A stretch of 64,000 bases of DNA from Streptomyces himalayensis subsp. himalayensis (GCF_013778455.1 NZ_JACEHE010000005.1:329972-393971); one strand, 5' to 3'. Counted from the stretch's first letter, positions 1 to 9,539 are shown. Numbers and translations are program-made. Notes: a model not told the origin generated them from the sequence alone.

Positions 1-328
1 GGGGGTTCGTGACTTCGGGGGCGCTGTATTCGGGGTGTGCGTGGTCGACGTAGAGGCGTGCCCCGTTGGTGAGGATGACGTTGGCGAGGCCGATGTCCTC
101 GTCGGTGAGCTGGCTGGCGTCGGCGGCCTCGCGGGCGAGGTCGAATCCTCGCGCGTCGCGCAGCGGGTTCTCCTCTTCGAAGTCCCATCGGGCGCGGCGC
201 GCCCGGTGCATCGCCGCCGCGTATGCGTTGACGATCTGGGACGAGGTGAGCATGGCATTGGCGTTGGGGTGGCCGGGGACGGAGATTCCGTACTCCGTCT
301 CGATGCCCATTACTCGCCGTACGGTCAT
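1..328 (-). CDS. dop: Pup deamidase/depupylase Dop, N-terminal part
   Basis: The first 109 codons of Dop are present; the rest lies beyond the window's left edge. The start [19 protein letters not shown] is the family's signature opening, with the ATP/Mg-binding ExE of a glutamine-synthetase-like fold. Dop deamidates the C-terminal Gln of Pup and removes Pup from tagged proteins, using ATP. The start at 328 is set by an AAGGAGG ribosome site 5 nt upstream. It lies downstream of the proteasome ATPase gene on the same strand, the usual actinobacterial order (arc, dop, pup, prcBA). A hairpin separates it from arc, so it may also have its own promoter in the 329-550 interval. Confidence 0.96.
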   Translation of the reverse strand, partial: MTVRRVMGIETEYGISVPGHPNANAMLTSSQIVNAYAAAMHRARRARWDFEEENPLRDARGFDLAREAADASQLTDEDIGLANVILTNGARLYVDHAHPEYSAPEVTNP

Positions 329-551
329 GCGGCCCTCCTTGCCCGGCGGCGCCCTCGGTCGGGGGCGGCGCTCAAGTACCGCTGTTGCTCCGGTGCGTGT
401 GCGGTGCCCGTCCCCGCACTGCGCGACTCGGCGGTACCGAAGAGCCTAGAACGCCTTTGCGCTGGTGGGGAGATCATTCTCGTCTTTGCTCTCGCTCGGG
501 TGTCGCCACGGTGAGGAGCTGTGTGCGGTCGGTCAGTATCAAGAAAGCAGT

Positions 552-586
552 CGGCTGCGGGTACCCGTGGAGGACACCCGCAGCCG
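552..586 (-). terminator. Hairpin after arc
   Basis: Perfect 11-bp inverted repeat (CGGCTGCGGGT / ACCCGCAGCCG) with a 13-nt loop starts about 10 nt after the arc stop codon. A T-richer stretch follows on the minus strand. It could end or attenuate arc transcription before dop. The remaining intergenic DNA (329-550) shows no gene. Confidence 0.7.
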
Positions 587-595
587 TCCTGTCTT

Positions 596-2362
596 TTACA
601 GGTACTGACCGGTGTTTGCCACCGTGTCGATGGAGCGCCCGGTGTCTGCGCCCTGCTTTCCGGTGACGAGGGTCCGGATGTAGACGATCCGTTCGCCCTT
701 CTTTCCGGAGATGCGTGCCCAGTCGTCCGGGTTTGTGGTGTTCGGCAGGTCTTCGTTCTCCTTGAACTCGTCCACGCAGGCCTGGAGGAGGTGGGAGACG
801 CGGAGGCCCTTCTGGTTCGCCTCGAGGAAGGCCTTGATGGCCATCTTCTTGGCACGTCCGACGATGTTCTCGATCATGGCGCCGGAGTTGAAGTCCTTGA
901 AGTAGAGGACTTCCTTGTCGCCGTTGGCGTACGTGACCTCGAGGAAGCGGTTCTCCTCGGATTCGGCGTACATCTGCTCGACGACGGACTGGATCATGCC
1001 CTGCACGGTGGCGGCCTTGTCATGACCGTGTTCGGCCAGGTCATCGCCGTGCAGCGGAAGCCGTTCGGTCAGGTACTTGGCGAAGATGTCCTTCGCCGCC
1101 TCGGCGTCCGGGCGCTCGATCTTGATCTTCACGTCCAGGCGCCCGGGGCGCAGGATCGCGGGGTCGATCATGTCCTCGCGGTTGGAGGCGCCGATGACGA
1201 TGACGTTCTCGAGGCCTTCCACGCCGTCGATCTCGGCGAGCAGCTGGGGGACGATGGTGTTCTCCACGTCCGAGCTGACGCCGGAGCCACGGGTGCGGAA
1301 GAGCGACTCCATCTCGTCGAAGAAGACGATGACGGGTGTGCCCTCGGAGGCCTTCTCGCGTGCCCGCTGGAAGACCAGGCGGATGTGGCGCTCGGTCTCG
1401 CCGACGTACTTGTTGAGGAGCTCGGGGCCCTTGATGTTCAGGAAGTACGACTTCCCGGCGGGCTGGCCGGTCACCTCGGCGACCTTCTTCGCAAGGGAGT
1501 TGGCGACGGCCTTGGCGATGAGTGTCTTGCCGCAGCCGGGGGGGCCGTAGAGCAGGACGCCCTTGGGCGGGCGCAGCTCGTGCTCCTTGAAGAGGTCGGG
1601 GTAGAGGTAGGGGAGCTCCACCGCGTCCCGGATCAGCTCGATCTGGCCGCCGAGGCCGCCGATCTTCTCGTAGGTGATGTCCGGGACCTCTTCGAGGACG
1701 AGCTCTTCGACCTCGCTCTTGGGCACGACCTCGTAGACGTAGCCGGATCGGGGTTCGAGCAGCAGGGCGTCGCCGGGGCGGATGGTGACGTCCAGCAGCG
1801 GCTCGGCGAGCCGTACCACCCGTTCCTCGTCGGTGTGCCCGAGCACGAGGGCGCGCTCGCCGTCCTCGAGGATCTCCTTGAGGGTGACGATGTCCCCGAC
1901 CCGCTCGAACTCCATGGCCTCGACCACGTTGAGCGCTTCGTTGAGCATGACTTCCTGGCCGCGCCTGAGCTCGTCGAGCTCGACGCTGGGGCTGACGTTC
2001 ACCCTGAGCTTGCGGCCCCCGGTGAAGATGTCAGCGGTGCCGTCCTCGTTCGCCGTGAGGAAGACACCGAAGCCGGCCGGCGGCTGTGCGAGCCGGTCGA
2101 CCTCCTCCTTGAGGGCCACGATCTGGTCTCGGGCCTCACGGAGCGTGTTCGCGAGCCGCTCGTTCTGTGCGGACACGCCGGCCAGGTTGGTCTGCAGCTC
2201 GACGATCCGCTCTTCGAGAATCCTCGTATGGCGCGGAGAGTCGGCGAGCTTGCGGCGCAGGACGGCGATTTCCTGCTCGAGATAGGCAATCTGACCGGCA
2301 GGGTCGTCGGACCCTCGACCCGGGCGGATGCCGCGGTTGATGTCGTCGTCGTGGGCTGCCAC
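596..2362 (-). CDS. arc: Proteasome-associated AAA+ ATPase ARC/Mpa
   Basis: 588-residue homologue of Mpa/ARC, the hexameric ATPase that unfolds pupylated proteins and feeds them to the 20S proteasome. Visible parts: N-terminal coiled coil (about 22-92) that binds Pup, OB domains (about 95-210), AAA+ module with Walker A GPPGCGKT (273-280) and Walker B VIVFFDE (344-350), and the C-terminal GQYL tail (585-588) that docks into the proteasome. The GTG at 2362 is chosen because GGAGGAGGT lies just upstream; an upstream in-frame TTG would place that ribosome site inside the gene. Length matches Streptomyces ARC. It is followed by dop. Confidence 0.97.
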   Translation of the reverse strand: MAAHDDDINRGIRPGRGSDDPAGQIAYLEQEIAVLRRKLADSPRHTRILEERIVELQTNLAGVSAQNERLANTLREARDQIVALKEEVDRLAQPPAGFGVFLTANEDGTADIFTGGRKLRVNVSPSVELDELRRGQEVMLNEALNVVEAMEFERVGDIVTLKEILEDGERALVLGHTDEERVVRLAEPLLDVTIRPGDALLLEPRSGYVYEVVPKSEVEELVLEEVPDITYEKIGGLGGQIELIRDAVELPYLYPDLFKEHELRPPKGVLLYGPPGCGKTLIAKAVANSLAKKVAEVTGQPAGKSYFLNIKGPELLNKYVGETERHIRLVFQRAREKASEGTPVIVFFDEMESLFRTRGSGVSSDVENTIVPQLLAEIDGVEGLENVIVIGASNREDMIDPAILRPGRLDVKIKIERPDAEAAKDIFAKYLTERLPLHGDDLAEHGHDKAATVQGMIQSVVEQMYAESEENRFLEVTYANGDKEVLYFKDFNSGAMIENIVGRAKKMAIKAFLEANQKGLRVSHLLQACVDEFKENEDLPNTTNPDDWARISGKKGERIVYIRTLVTGKQGADTGRSIDTVANTGQYL

Positions 2363-2618
2363 GGTCCTCACCTCCTCCAAAGGGAGCTGGACGCTTCCAG
2401 ACCCTACCTGGGTGGGTGTCGATTGAAACCCCTAGATCACAAAGACGGTCGGGGTGTGTCCGATCTTCACCCTTGCGCTGCCCTTCACGCCAGGGGGATA
2501 CCCACCCACAAACATGGGAAAGCGGGCGGTTGTATCGTCGAAGCGTTCAACACCCGTCAGACCTGGGCCGACTTGCTCGCGGGCCCGGTGATCTCGACGA
2601 AGGGAAATGGCAGGAGAT

Positions 2619-2924
2619 ATGACCGTGCAGAACGAGGCCGGCGCCGGCACCGAGGCTCTGGAGGTCTGGATCGACCAGGACCTGTGCACTGGCGACGGGA
2701 TCTGCGCCCAGTATGCGCCTGAGGTCTTCGAGCTGGACATCGACGGTCTGGCCTATGTGAAGAGCCCTGCCGACGAGCTTCTGCAGGCTCCGGGGGCCAC
2801 AACGCCCGTTCCACTGCCGCTTCTGCGGGATGTGACCGACTCCGCGAAGGAGTGTCCGGGTGACTGCATTCATGTACGTCGCATTTCAGACAAGGTAGAG
2901 GTATTCGGCCCCGACGCTGAGTGA
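2619..2924 (+). CDS. [3Fe-4S]-type ferredoxin
   Basis: Small acidic ferredoxin of about 101 residues. The motif CTGDGIC gives Cys-X2-Asp-X2-Cys: the second cluster cysteine is Asp, as in [3Fe-4S] ferredoxins that donate electrons to P450s. The third ligand is in ECPGDCI near the C-terminus. The family context APEVFELD after the first motif is present. Start choice is uncertain: ATG at 2607 would add MAGD but has no room for a ribosome site, whereas the ATG at 2619 follows AGGAG closely. Divergent from arc; no P450 is adjacent, so the redox partner is unknown. Confidence 0.88.
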   Translation: MTVQNEAGAGTEALEVWIDQDLCTGDGICAQYAPEVFELDIDGLAYVKSPADELLQAPGATTPVPLPLLRDVTDSAKECPGDCIHVRRISDKVEVFGPDAE

Positions 2925-2957
2925 CCTCGTTACTGCGTAGCGTTGCAAAAGCCATGA

Positions 2958-2985
2958 GCCCGGACTGCGGTGTCGCCGTCCGGGC
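2958..2985. terminator. Hairpin between convergent genes
   Basis: GCCCGGAC / GTCCGGGC, 8-bp stem with 12-nt loop, 33 nt after the ferredoxin stop and facing the convergent gene ending at 3103. It may serve both. Confidence 0.6.
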
Positions 2986-3102
2986 CCTTCGCTGTGTCTG
3001 ATGCGTCACATTTTCTTGCTGGTGCCTGTGGGTGTCGACGGCTGGACTGCTGTCCGCATCGACGGCTGGGCGTCCATGGGCACTCCCGTGTGCCGCTGGG
3101 TG

Positions 3103-3672
3103 TCAGACGCCGAGGGCCCCGGCGGGTGTGGAGCGGACGAACGTGCCGTTCTTCCACTGCCACTTGGCCTTCTGCTGCTGGTCCGGGCAGCAACTGGGAA
3201 CGTCGGGCGACGAGTAGCCGAGCAGGGTGGCGGTGACGGCTCCGTCCTCGACAGCGAAGTCGGAGACGGTGAGGTGGTCCTGTGGGTCGACGAGTGTGGC
3301 CACGACGCGGGGCTGGGCGTTCGCATCGGTGGGCTGCGTGATCACGTAGATGCCGTTGGGCGGGGTGCCCGAGCCCGCGTCGCAGCGCACCACGGCGACG
3401 GTCTCGGGTCTGCCGTCGCCGTCGAGGTCCCCGGACGCCTTCTTCTCCACCACGGTCCTGGCCGCGCCGCAGTTGAGGCCGAAGTCGACAGCGGCCGGGT
3501 CCGGGGCCTCCACCGGGGTGGATTGGTGGCTTCCCGGCTGGGCGGCGGTGGCGGCTTCGGGCTGGAAGAAGGAGGAGCCCGCGACCACGGCGGCGAGGGC
3601 GGTGGCGGTGGCCAACCAGTGGATCGGGCGGGTTTGGCTGTGCGCCAGTTCCGGGACGGCGGATTGCTGCAC
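3103..3672 (-). CDS. Secreted hypothetical protein
   Basis: 189 residues from a GTG at 3672 preceded by GGAG. The N-terminus has a basic stretch, then a hydrophobic segment (about 18-34, WLATATALAAVVAGSSFF) and an Ala-rich cleavage-like region, so export is likely. The mature part holds SGDLDGDGRPETVAVVRC, which resembles FG-GAP/VCBS-type calcium-binding repeats, and several cysteines (NCGAA, VVRCD, SCCPD) that could form disulfides. I do not recognise a named family. It is transcribed toward the ferredoxin gene. A start further upstream is possible but would add Pro-rich sequence with no ribosome site. Confidence 0.75.
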   Translation of the reverse strand: MQQSAVPELAHSQTRPIHWLATATALAAVVAGSSFFQPEAATAAQPGSHQSTPVEAPDPAAVDFGLNCGAARTVVEKKASGDLDGDGRPETVAVVRCDAGSGTPPNGIYVITQPTDANAQPRVVATLVDPQDHLTVSDFAVEDGAVTATLLGYSSPDVPSCCPDQQQKAKWQWKNGTFVRSTPAGALGV

Positions 3673-4049
3673 TAGGAGCGTCTCCTGCGAGGGCTGTGCC
3701 GGTGGGGGTGGCCAGCATGGTGCCATACCTCACACCGAGGCGGAACGGCGGGGTCCGGTGGAACTGCCGGTACGTCAAGGAAAAGGCCCCGCAGACGAGT
3801 TCCCAGGTCCTCTCGGGGAACTGGGCAGGCGGATTTGTCCGTTCAAGTGCCGTTGGGCGGGCCGGTGTGGCAAGCCTCTTCTTCGAGCCTGGCGCGCCGC
3901 GTTGTTGGGCCTGGTCGGCCGCAGTGTGCCATCGGCGTATCGCCGATCTCCGTGGGACTGGAGCTCCCTGGATCAGCCCTTCGCGCCCCGGCGTGGGGGG
4001 CGGCGGCGCCACTCGGTTGAGGGGCCGGCGGGCGAGGAGAGGGCAGACG
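3673..4049. other. Intergenic region without a recognised gene
   Basis: 377 bases between the start of the secreted protein and the trmI terminator. Open frames here are Arg/Pro-rich and resemble no protein family. It presumably holds the promoter of the secreted-protein gene; I see no convincing -10/-35 pair. Confidence 0.5.
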
Positions 4050-4083
4050 AAGGGCCGCCGGCTGTGTCAGCGCGGCGGCCCTT
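4050..4083 (-). terminator. trmI terminator
   Basis: Perfect 10-bp inverted repeat AAGGGCCGCC / GGCGGCCCTT with a 14-nt loop, 25 nt beyond the trmI stop. Confidence 0.8.
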
Positions 4084-4107
4084 GAGTCGTGCGGTCGACG
4101 GCCCCGG

Positions 4108-5010
4108 TCAGCGGGGCGGGCCTCCGTCGGCGTTCGGGCCGGTGTAGTCCTCGCCGTAGGCGCCCTTCGCGGGGCGGCGCCGGCGCGTGGGCGGCTCGAC
4201 GCCGTCGGCGAGGCGGCGGGCGGTGAGCAGAAAGCCGGTGTGGCCGATCATCCGGTGGTCGGGGCGGACGGCGAGGCCCTCGATGTGCCAGTTGCGGATC
4301 ATCGTCTCCCAGGAGGTCGGCTCGTTGAAGCAGCCGATCTCGCGGATGGACTCGACGGTCCGGGCGAGCTGGGTGGTGGTCGCCACGTAGCAGCAGAGGA
4401 TGCCACCCGGGACGAGCGCCTTGGAGACGGCCTCCAGGCACTCCCAGGGGGCGAGCATGTCCAGGATGACGCGGTCCACGTCGGTGTCCGACAGGTTGTC
4501 CTGGAGGTCGCCGACGGTGAGCTGCCAGGCGGGGTGCGGGCCGCCGAAGTAGCGCTCCACGTTCTGCCGGGCGATGTCGGCGAAGTCCTCGCGGCGCTCG
4601 TAGCTGTGCAGCATGCCGTGGTCGCCGATGGCGCGCAGCAGGAAGCTGCTGAGCGAGCCGGAGCCGACGCCTGCCTCGACGACGCGTGCGCCGGGGAAGA
4701 TGTCGGCGAATGCCAGGATCTGCCCCGCGTCCTTGGGGTAGACCACGGCGGCGCCGCGGGGCATGGACAGGACGTAGTCGGGGAGCAGGGGGCGCAGCGC
4801 GAGATAGGCGACGTTCCCCGTGGTGCGGACAACGCTGCCCTCGGGAGCGCCGATCAGCTCGTCGTGCGGGAAGGAACCCTTGTGAGTGTGGAAGTTCTTC
4901 CCGGCCTCGAGCGTGAACGTGTAGTGGCGGCCCTTGGGGTCGGTCAGCTGTACCTGGTCCCCGACCTTGAAGGGCCCGCGCCTGCGGGCGGCACCGGTCG
5001 GTTCGGACAT
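4108..5010 (-). CDS. trmI: tRNA (adenine-58-N1) methyltransferase TrmI
   Basis: 300 residues. Methylates A58 in the T-loop of tRNAs using S-adenosylmethionine. The N-terminal part (about 13-95) is the TrmI/GCD14 lead domain; the Rossmann methyltransferase follows, with motif I VVEAGVGSGSLSSFLL (about 110-125), an acidic residue at the end of beta-2 (SYERRED) and the catalytic-region Asp in DRVILDMLAPWE. The Arg/Pro-rich tail after about 265 is a typical variable extension. It lies 116 nt downstream of the site-2 protease gene on the same strand and may be co-transcribed. The gap contains a short direct repeat (ACCACGTGRAGCCGGGG, twice). Confidence 0.95.
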   Translation of the reverse strand: MSEPTGAARRRGPFKVGDQVQLTDPKGRHYTFTLEAGKNFHTHKGSFPHDELIGAPEGSVVRTTGNVAYLALRPLLPDYVLSMPRGAAVVYPKDAGQILAFADIFPGARVVEAGVGSGSLSSFLLRAIGDHGMLHSYERREDFADIARQNVERYFGGPHPAWQLTVGDLQDNLSDTDVDRVILDMLAPWECLEAVSKALVPGGILCCYVATTTQLARTVESIREIGCFNEPTSWETMIRNWHIEGLAVRPDHRMIGHTGFLLTARRLADGVEPPTRRRRPAKGAYGEDYTGPNADGGPPR

Positions 5011-5126
5011 GTGACCAGCCTACCGGTCCTGGCCGGGGGCGCTGACCACGTGAAGCCGGGGTCGGTGAGGACCACGTGGAGCCGGGGCCGCCGACCGCGT
5101 GGGCGGCACCGGAGGCGAACCGAGCC

Positions 5127-7199
5127 CTATGAAGCGGGTCGGGCCATTGCCTTCACGAAGGCGCGCTCGACGTCGGCCGCGGACAGCACTCCGTAGATCT
5201 CGCCGGTGTCCTCGACCACCAGGTACTCGGTGGCAGGCGTCGCGCGCAGTACGTCGAGGAGCTCCTCGCCTGCGAGCTCGGCGGAGACTCGCATGCCGTC
5301 GGTCAGGTCCTGGGCGAGGCTGCTCACCGCGACCCAGGGCCTGCGGTGCTCGGGCACGCCGACGATGGCGGCCTCACGCACCACCGAGAGGGGGTCGCCG
5401 TGCGCGTCTACGACGACCAGGGCGCGGGCCCCCGACTCGTTCGCGCGGCGCAGCGCCTCGGAGAGCGGGGTGTCGCTCGCGACCGGGACGGCCCGCCGGG
5501 TCAGGGCGCGGGCGCGCAGCTCGGGCAGGTGTTCGCGGAGCCGGGCCATACGGAGACTGTTGCCGGCGCCGGTCCAGATGATCGCGGCGAGGATCGCGGC
5601 GAGCAGGGCGTCCGTGACGGTGTCCATGCCGCTGATCTCCTCGGCGCCGGAGCCGAGGGCTCCGGACTGGGTGAGGAGCGGCAGCCCGACGAGTACGGAG
5701 ATCGCCAGGGCGCGGCCGACCCAGGCCGCGGCGATCGTACCGCTCATGGGTTTGCCGGTGATCTTCCAGACGACGGCCCGCAGCATCCGGCCGCCGTCCA
5801 GCGGCAGTCCGGGGAGGAGGTTGAAGGCGGCCACGATCAGGTTGGAGATCATCAGGCCCGCGAGGAGCACTCCCGGTACGGTGCCGGGCTCGACGGCCTG
5901 CAAGCCGGCGTAGAACACCCCGGCGAGTACGAGCGAGAGCAGCGGCCCGACGAAGGCCAGGACGAACTCGCGCCCGGGCGTCTCCGACTCCTTCTCGATC
6001 TCGGACACGCCACCGAAGAACTGCAGCTGGATACGGCGTACGGGCAGCTTGAAGCGGAGCGCCGCCACTGTGTGGGCGAGCTCGTGGACGAGTACGGACG
6101 CGTAGAAGGCGACCGCGAAGAAGAGCGAGACGAGATAGCGGACGGCGCCGAGTTCCGGCAGGACGCGGTCGATCTGTCCGCCGAAGACCCAGGTGATCAG
6201 CGCCGCGACGAGGAACCAGCTGGGCGCGACGTAGACGGGCACGCCGAAGGGCCGCCCCATGAGCAGCCCGCCACCGGGCCCCCGCGGCGGCTTGCCCGGT
6301 CCACCCGGGCCGGGCCCCGTCGGCGGCCCCTGGCCCGGCCGCCCCGCGGACCCACCGGCGGGCGACCCGGCGGACCCACCGTCCGGCGACCCGGCAGACG
6401 CGCCGGACCGACTGCCGTCGGACCCACCGGTACCGGCGTCACGGTCCACAGGCGTGCCACGCGAGGGCCCTCCGGACCCACCGGCCCAAGGCCCTGCAGC
6501 GGAGCTGCCGGCCGAAGACCCTGCAGCCCCAGCGGCCGAAGGCCCCGCGGCCCTGCCGGGCCGACTGCCGTCGGGCCCACCGGCACCGGCCTCACGCTCC
6601 ACAGCCGTGCCACCCGAGGACTTTCCGGCCCAAGGCCCTGCAGTGGACCCACCGGCCGAAGACCCCGCAACCCCACCGTCCGAGGATCCTGCCGATCCAT
6701 CGGCCGAAGGTCCCGTGGTCCCACCGTGCTCGGCAGCACCCCACGGCTGCGTCGCGGAAGCATCCGCTGGACGGTCCTGGGAGCCGCCGCTCGACCTCTG
6801 CAGGGCGGCATCCTGCCCAGCCCGCTCCGCGAGGTCCCCGCGCGCCGCCTGCCCTTCCGGCCGCTCGGGGCCGGAAGCGGCAGACGGATCCGTAGGCGCC
6901 GCCGGACGCGAAGGGGCTGACGGACCCGGAGGCGCTGACGCGCCGGGGCCGGATGGCTGGGTCGGCTTGGTGTGGGCGTCCGGTTCGGCGGTGTTCGAGG
7001 CGTTCGTGTCGGGGCGCTCCTGGTGGGCGAGCGGAGTGTGGTCCCCGTCCGCGAGCTGGGCGTCTTGCCCGGTGCCGACGGGCGATGCCGGCCGTTCGGG
7101 CGGGGCGTCGGCGCCGTCCGGGCGTGACGGTGCGATGCGGCGCTGGTCCGCTCCGCTGTTGCCCGACCGCGGCTGTCCGCGCCCGCCGCTCTCGTCCAC
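5127..7199 (-). CDS. Site-2 (M50) intramembrane protease with long disordered N-terminus
   Basis: 690 residues from the GTG at 7199, which has GAGGGG 5 nt upstream; an upstream ATG (7253) lacks such a site. The C-terminal half is a canonical M50B protease: membrane segment at SWFLVAALITWVFGG, zinc motif HELAH with preceding membrane helix, NLLPGLPLDGG carrying the third metal ligand, then paired CBS-like domains for sensing nucleotide or ligand. Such proteases cut membrane-bound anti-sigma factors or signal peptides. Before this lies a 310-residue Gly/Ser/Ala/Pro-rich region built from diverged repeats such as AGSSAGGS and DGSRSG, which homologues usually have only in short form. Divergent from the RecB-type gene. 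Confidence 0.92.
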   Translation of the reverse strand: MDESGGRGQPRSGNSGADQRRIAPSRPDGADAPPERPASPVGTGQDAQLADGDHTPLAHQERPDTNASNTAEPDAHTKPTQPSGPGASAPPGPSAPSRPAAPTDPSAASGPERPEGQAARGDLAERAGQDAALQRSSGGSQDRPADASATQPWGAAEHGGTTGPSADGSAGSSDGGVAGSSAGGSTAGPWAGKSSGGTAVEREAGAGGPDGSRPGRAAGPSAAGAAGSSAGSSAAGPWAGGSGGPSRGTPVDRDAGTGGSDGSRSGASAGSPDGGSAGSPAGGSAGRPGQGPPTGPGPGGPGKPPRGPGGGLLMGRPFGVPVYVAPSWFLVAALITWVFGGQIDRVLPELGAVRYLVSLFFAVAFYASVLVHELAHTVAALRFKLPVRRIQLQFFGGVSEIEKESETPGREFVLAFVGPLLSLVLAGVFYAGLQAVEPGTVPGVLLAGLMISNLIVAAFNLLPGLPLDGGRMLRAVVWKITGKPMSGTIAAAWVGRALAISVLVGLPLLTQSGALGSGAEEISGMDTVTDALLAAILAAIIWTGAGNSLRMARLREHLPELRARALTRRAVPVASDTPLSEALRRANESGARALVVVDAHGDPLSVVREAAIVGVPEHRRPWVAVSSLAQDLTDGMRVSAELAGEELLDVLRATPATEYLVVEDTGEIYGVLSAADVERAFVKAMARPAS

Positions 7200-7411
7200 G
7201 GTGTCCCCTCGTTCGAAGCGTCCCTCGCCCCTGCTGTCGCCGGTCACGGTCATACAGGGCGAGTGGGTCTGCTCGTCGATGGTATGCGGCCGCTCCTTTG
7301 CGTTCCGCCTCGACTCCCCCTCTCTGCGGCCGGGTTGCCCGCACCTACGGATGCGGCTACCGAGCTGTGCGCGAACGGCACTGTCAGTGGTGGGTCGTAA
7401 GGTCTGTTGTC

Positions 7412-8818
7412 ATGGAAACCAGCTCCGACGGTGCCGCGGCGACGACGGCGGCCGCGCCTTCTGCCGTGGCTGCCGCGCCCCCGGCGTCGCTGTCGCCCTC
7501 GCGTGCCGGCGACTTCATGCAGTGCCCGCTGCTCTACAGGTTCCGGGTGATCGACAGGCTGCCCGAGAAGCCGAGCGAGGCGGCCACCCGCGGCACCTTG
7601 GTGCACGCCGTGCTGGAGAGGTTGTTCGACGCCCCTGCAGCCGAGCGTACGGCGCCGCGCGCGAAGTCGCTGGTCCCCGGCCAGTGGGACCGGCTCCGCG
7701 AGGCGAGACCGGAGCTGGCGGAGCTCTTCGACGACGCCGACGAGGATGCGGCGGGCGAGCGGCTGACCCGGTGGCTGGCCGAGGCTGAGGCGCTCGTGGA
7801 GCGATGGTTCTCGCTGGAGGACCCGACCCGCCTGGAACCGGCGGAACGCGAACTGTTCGTGGAGGCCTCCCTGGACTCGGGGCTGAAGCTGCGCGGCATC
7901 ATCGACCGCGTCGACGTGGCGCCCACGGGCGAGGTGCGGATCGTCGACTACAAGACGGGCAAGGCCCCGCGCCCCGAGTACGCCGAGGGCGCCCTGTTCC
8001 AGATGAAGTTCTACGCCCTGGTGGTGTGGCGTCTCAAAGGCATCGTGCCGCGCCGCCTGCAGCTGGTCTATCTGGGCAGCGGTGACGTGCTGACGTACGA
8101 CCCGGTCATGGCTGATCTGGAGCGTGTGGAGCGCAAGCTGCTGGCGCTGTGGGACGCCATCAGGCTGGCCACGGAGACGGGTGAGTGGCGCCCGCGGCCG
8201 ACGAAGCTGTGCGGCTGGTGCGACCACCAGGCGCACTGTCCGGAATTCGGCGGGACTCCCCCGCCGTATCCGCTGCCGATCAGAACGCGCGGGTCCGCCG
8301 GTGATCGCCTCCCGGTCGATCCGGCAGGGCCCGTCGGGGATGAGGACCCGGTTGCGTCGGGCGGACCCGTCGGGGATGAGGTCCCGGTTGCGTCGGGCGG
8401 ACCCATCGGGGATGAGGTCCCGGTTGCGTCGGGCGGACCCCTAGGCGATCAGGTCCCGGTGACCACGGCCCCGTCCGGCGGCGAGCAGACCGCGGTCAGT
8501 CCCCGCGGACCCGTCCGCAGGAAGGCCCCAGTCAGCACGGCCCCGCCCGGCCTCGAGCAGACCCCGGTTATTTCGGGCGGACCCGTCGGCGATGGGGTCC
8601 CGGTCACTTCCCACGGACCCGTACGCGAGGAGGTCCCGGTGACCACGGCCCCGTCCGGCGGCGCGTCCGAGGCTGGAATCCGCCCATTGCCCGCCGGTAC
8701 GGCCCAGGCCGCCGGCCGTCACGCCCCCTCCTCGACGCCGGGCGCCGACAGCAATCAGCCCCCCTCCAGGGCGCCCGAGGCCGGCGGCGCCGCGCAGGGC
8801 AGAATGGGGCCGGACTAG
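7412..8818 (+). CDS. RecB family exonuclease (PD-(D/E)XK) with repetitive C-terminus
   Basis: 468 residues. The first about 290 form a PDDEXK_1/Cas4-like nuclease: SPSRAGDFMQCPLLYRFR (QxxxC cysteine), TRGTLVHAVLE with the conserved His, GIIDRVD and EVRIVDYKTGKAP carrying the D...DYK catalytic core, then CGWCDHQAHCPEF, the cysteine cluster that can hold an iron-sulfur cluster. The tail after about residue 295 is repetitive (GPVGDEVPVASG units) and probably disordered. Start ATG chosen for the conserved family beginning; upstream of it is the divergent promoter region shared with the site-2 protease. Likely role in DNA processing or repair. The next gene follows after 14 nt. Confidence 0.93.
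   Translation: METSSDGAAATTAAAPSAVAAAPPASLSPSRAGDFMQCPLLYRFRVIDRLPEKPSEAATRGTLVHAVLERLFDAPAAERTAPRAKSLVPGQWDRLREARPELAELFDDADEDAAGERLTRWLAEAEALVERWFSLEDPTRLEPAERELFVEASLDSGLKLRGIIDRVDVAPTGEVRIVDYKTGKAPRPEYAEGALFQMKFYALVVWRLKGIVPRRLQLVYLGSGDVLTYDPVMADLERVERKLLALWDAIRLATETGEWRPRPTKLCGWCDHQAHCPEFGGTPPPYPLPIRTRGSAGDRLPVDPAGPVGDEDPVASGGPVGDEVPVASGGPIGDEVPVASGGPLGDQVPVTTAPSGGEQTAVSPRGPVRRKAPVSTAPPGLEQTPVISGGPVGDGVPVTSHGPVREEVPVTTAPSGGASEAGIRPLPAGTAQAAGRHAPSSTPGADSNQPPSRAPEAGGAAQGRMGPD
8327..8470 (+). repeat. 36-bp coding tandem repeat in RecB-like tail
   Basis: Four head-to-tail 36-bp units (8327, 8363, 8399, 8435), each encoding a 12-residue block GPVGDEVPVASG or a close variant; more diverged copies continue to about 8660. 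Units 2 and 3 are nearly identical, showing recent expansion. Confidence 0.9.
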
Positions 8819-8832
8819 CGAAGGAGACTTAC

Positions 8833-9504
8833 GTGGCGATCCGCGTCCTACTGGTCGACGACCAGCCGCTGTTGCGCACCGGGTTCCGGATGATTCTGGA
8901 GGCCGAGCAGGACATCGCAGTGGTCGGCGAGGCCGGGGACGGCCTCCAGGCGCTCGACCAGGTCCGTGCTCTCCAGCCCGATGTCGTCCTGATGGACATC
9001 CGCATGCCGCGTATGGACGGGGTCGAGGCGACCCGGCAGATCACCGGGCCCGGCCGGGACGGACCGGCGAAGGTGCTCGTGCTCACCACGTTCGACCTCG
9101 ACGAGTACGTGGTGGAGGCGTTGCGGGCGGGTGCCAGCGGCTTCCTGCTCAAGGACGCCCCGGCGAACGAGCTGGTCCAGGCGATCCGGGTGGTCGCGGC
9201 GGGCGAGGCGATGCTCGCGCCGAGCATCACGCGCCGGCTGCTCGACAAGTACGCCGAGCATCTCCCGTCCGGCGACGAGCCGGTGCCGGACACGCTGCAC
9301 ACGCTGACCGAGCGCGAGGTCGAGGTGCTGAAGCTGGTGGCCCGCGGCCTGTCCAACGCCGAGATCGCCGCGGAGCTGTTCGTGAGCGAGACCACCGTCA
9401 AGACGCACGTGGGCCATGTGCTCACCAAGCTGGGCCTGCGCGACCGGGTCCAGGCCGCGGTGTACGCGTACGAGAGCGGTCTGGTCCGCCCGGGCGCCCA
9501 GTAA
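8833..9504 (+). CDS. NarL/LuxR-family response regulator
   Basis: 223 residues, GTG start with AAGGAG upstream. Receiver domain 1-120 with acidic pocket D9-D10, phospho-acceptor D55 in VVLMDIRMPR and the switch Lys in LLKDAPA. The DNA-binding LuxR HTH (about 155-215) reads LTEREVEVLKLVARGLSNAE ... SETTVKTHVGHVLTKL. No histidine kinase gene lies in the window, so it is an orphan regulator here; its partner must be elsewhere. It begins 14 nt after the RecB-like gene, suggesting co-transcription. Confidence 0.95.
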   Translation: MAIRVLLVDDQPLLRTGFRMILEAEQDIAVVGEAGDGLQALDQVRALQPDVVLMDIRMPRMDGVEATRQITGPGRDGPAKVLVLTTFDLDEYVVEALRAGASGFLLKDAPANELVQAIRVVAAGEAMLAPSITRRLLDKYAEHLPSGDEPVPDTLHTLTEREVEVLKLVARGLSNAEIAAELFVSETTVKTHVGHVLTKLGLRDRVQAAVYAYESGLVRPGAQ

Positions 9505-9539
9505 GACCGACCGGACACGGACCCCAGCCGACGGAAACA

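Noticed and set aside
521..2722. Long plus-strand open frame of over 700 codons opposite arc
   Set aside because: It is the antisense shadow of a highly biased GC-rich gene; the minus-strand product is a full-length ARC with all motifs, while this frame resembles no protein.
3673..4107. Protein gene between the secreted protein and trmI
   Set aside because: Frames are Arg/Pro-rich without ribosome sites, and the interval contains the trmI terminator.
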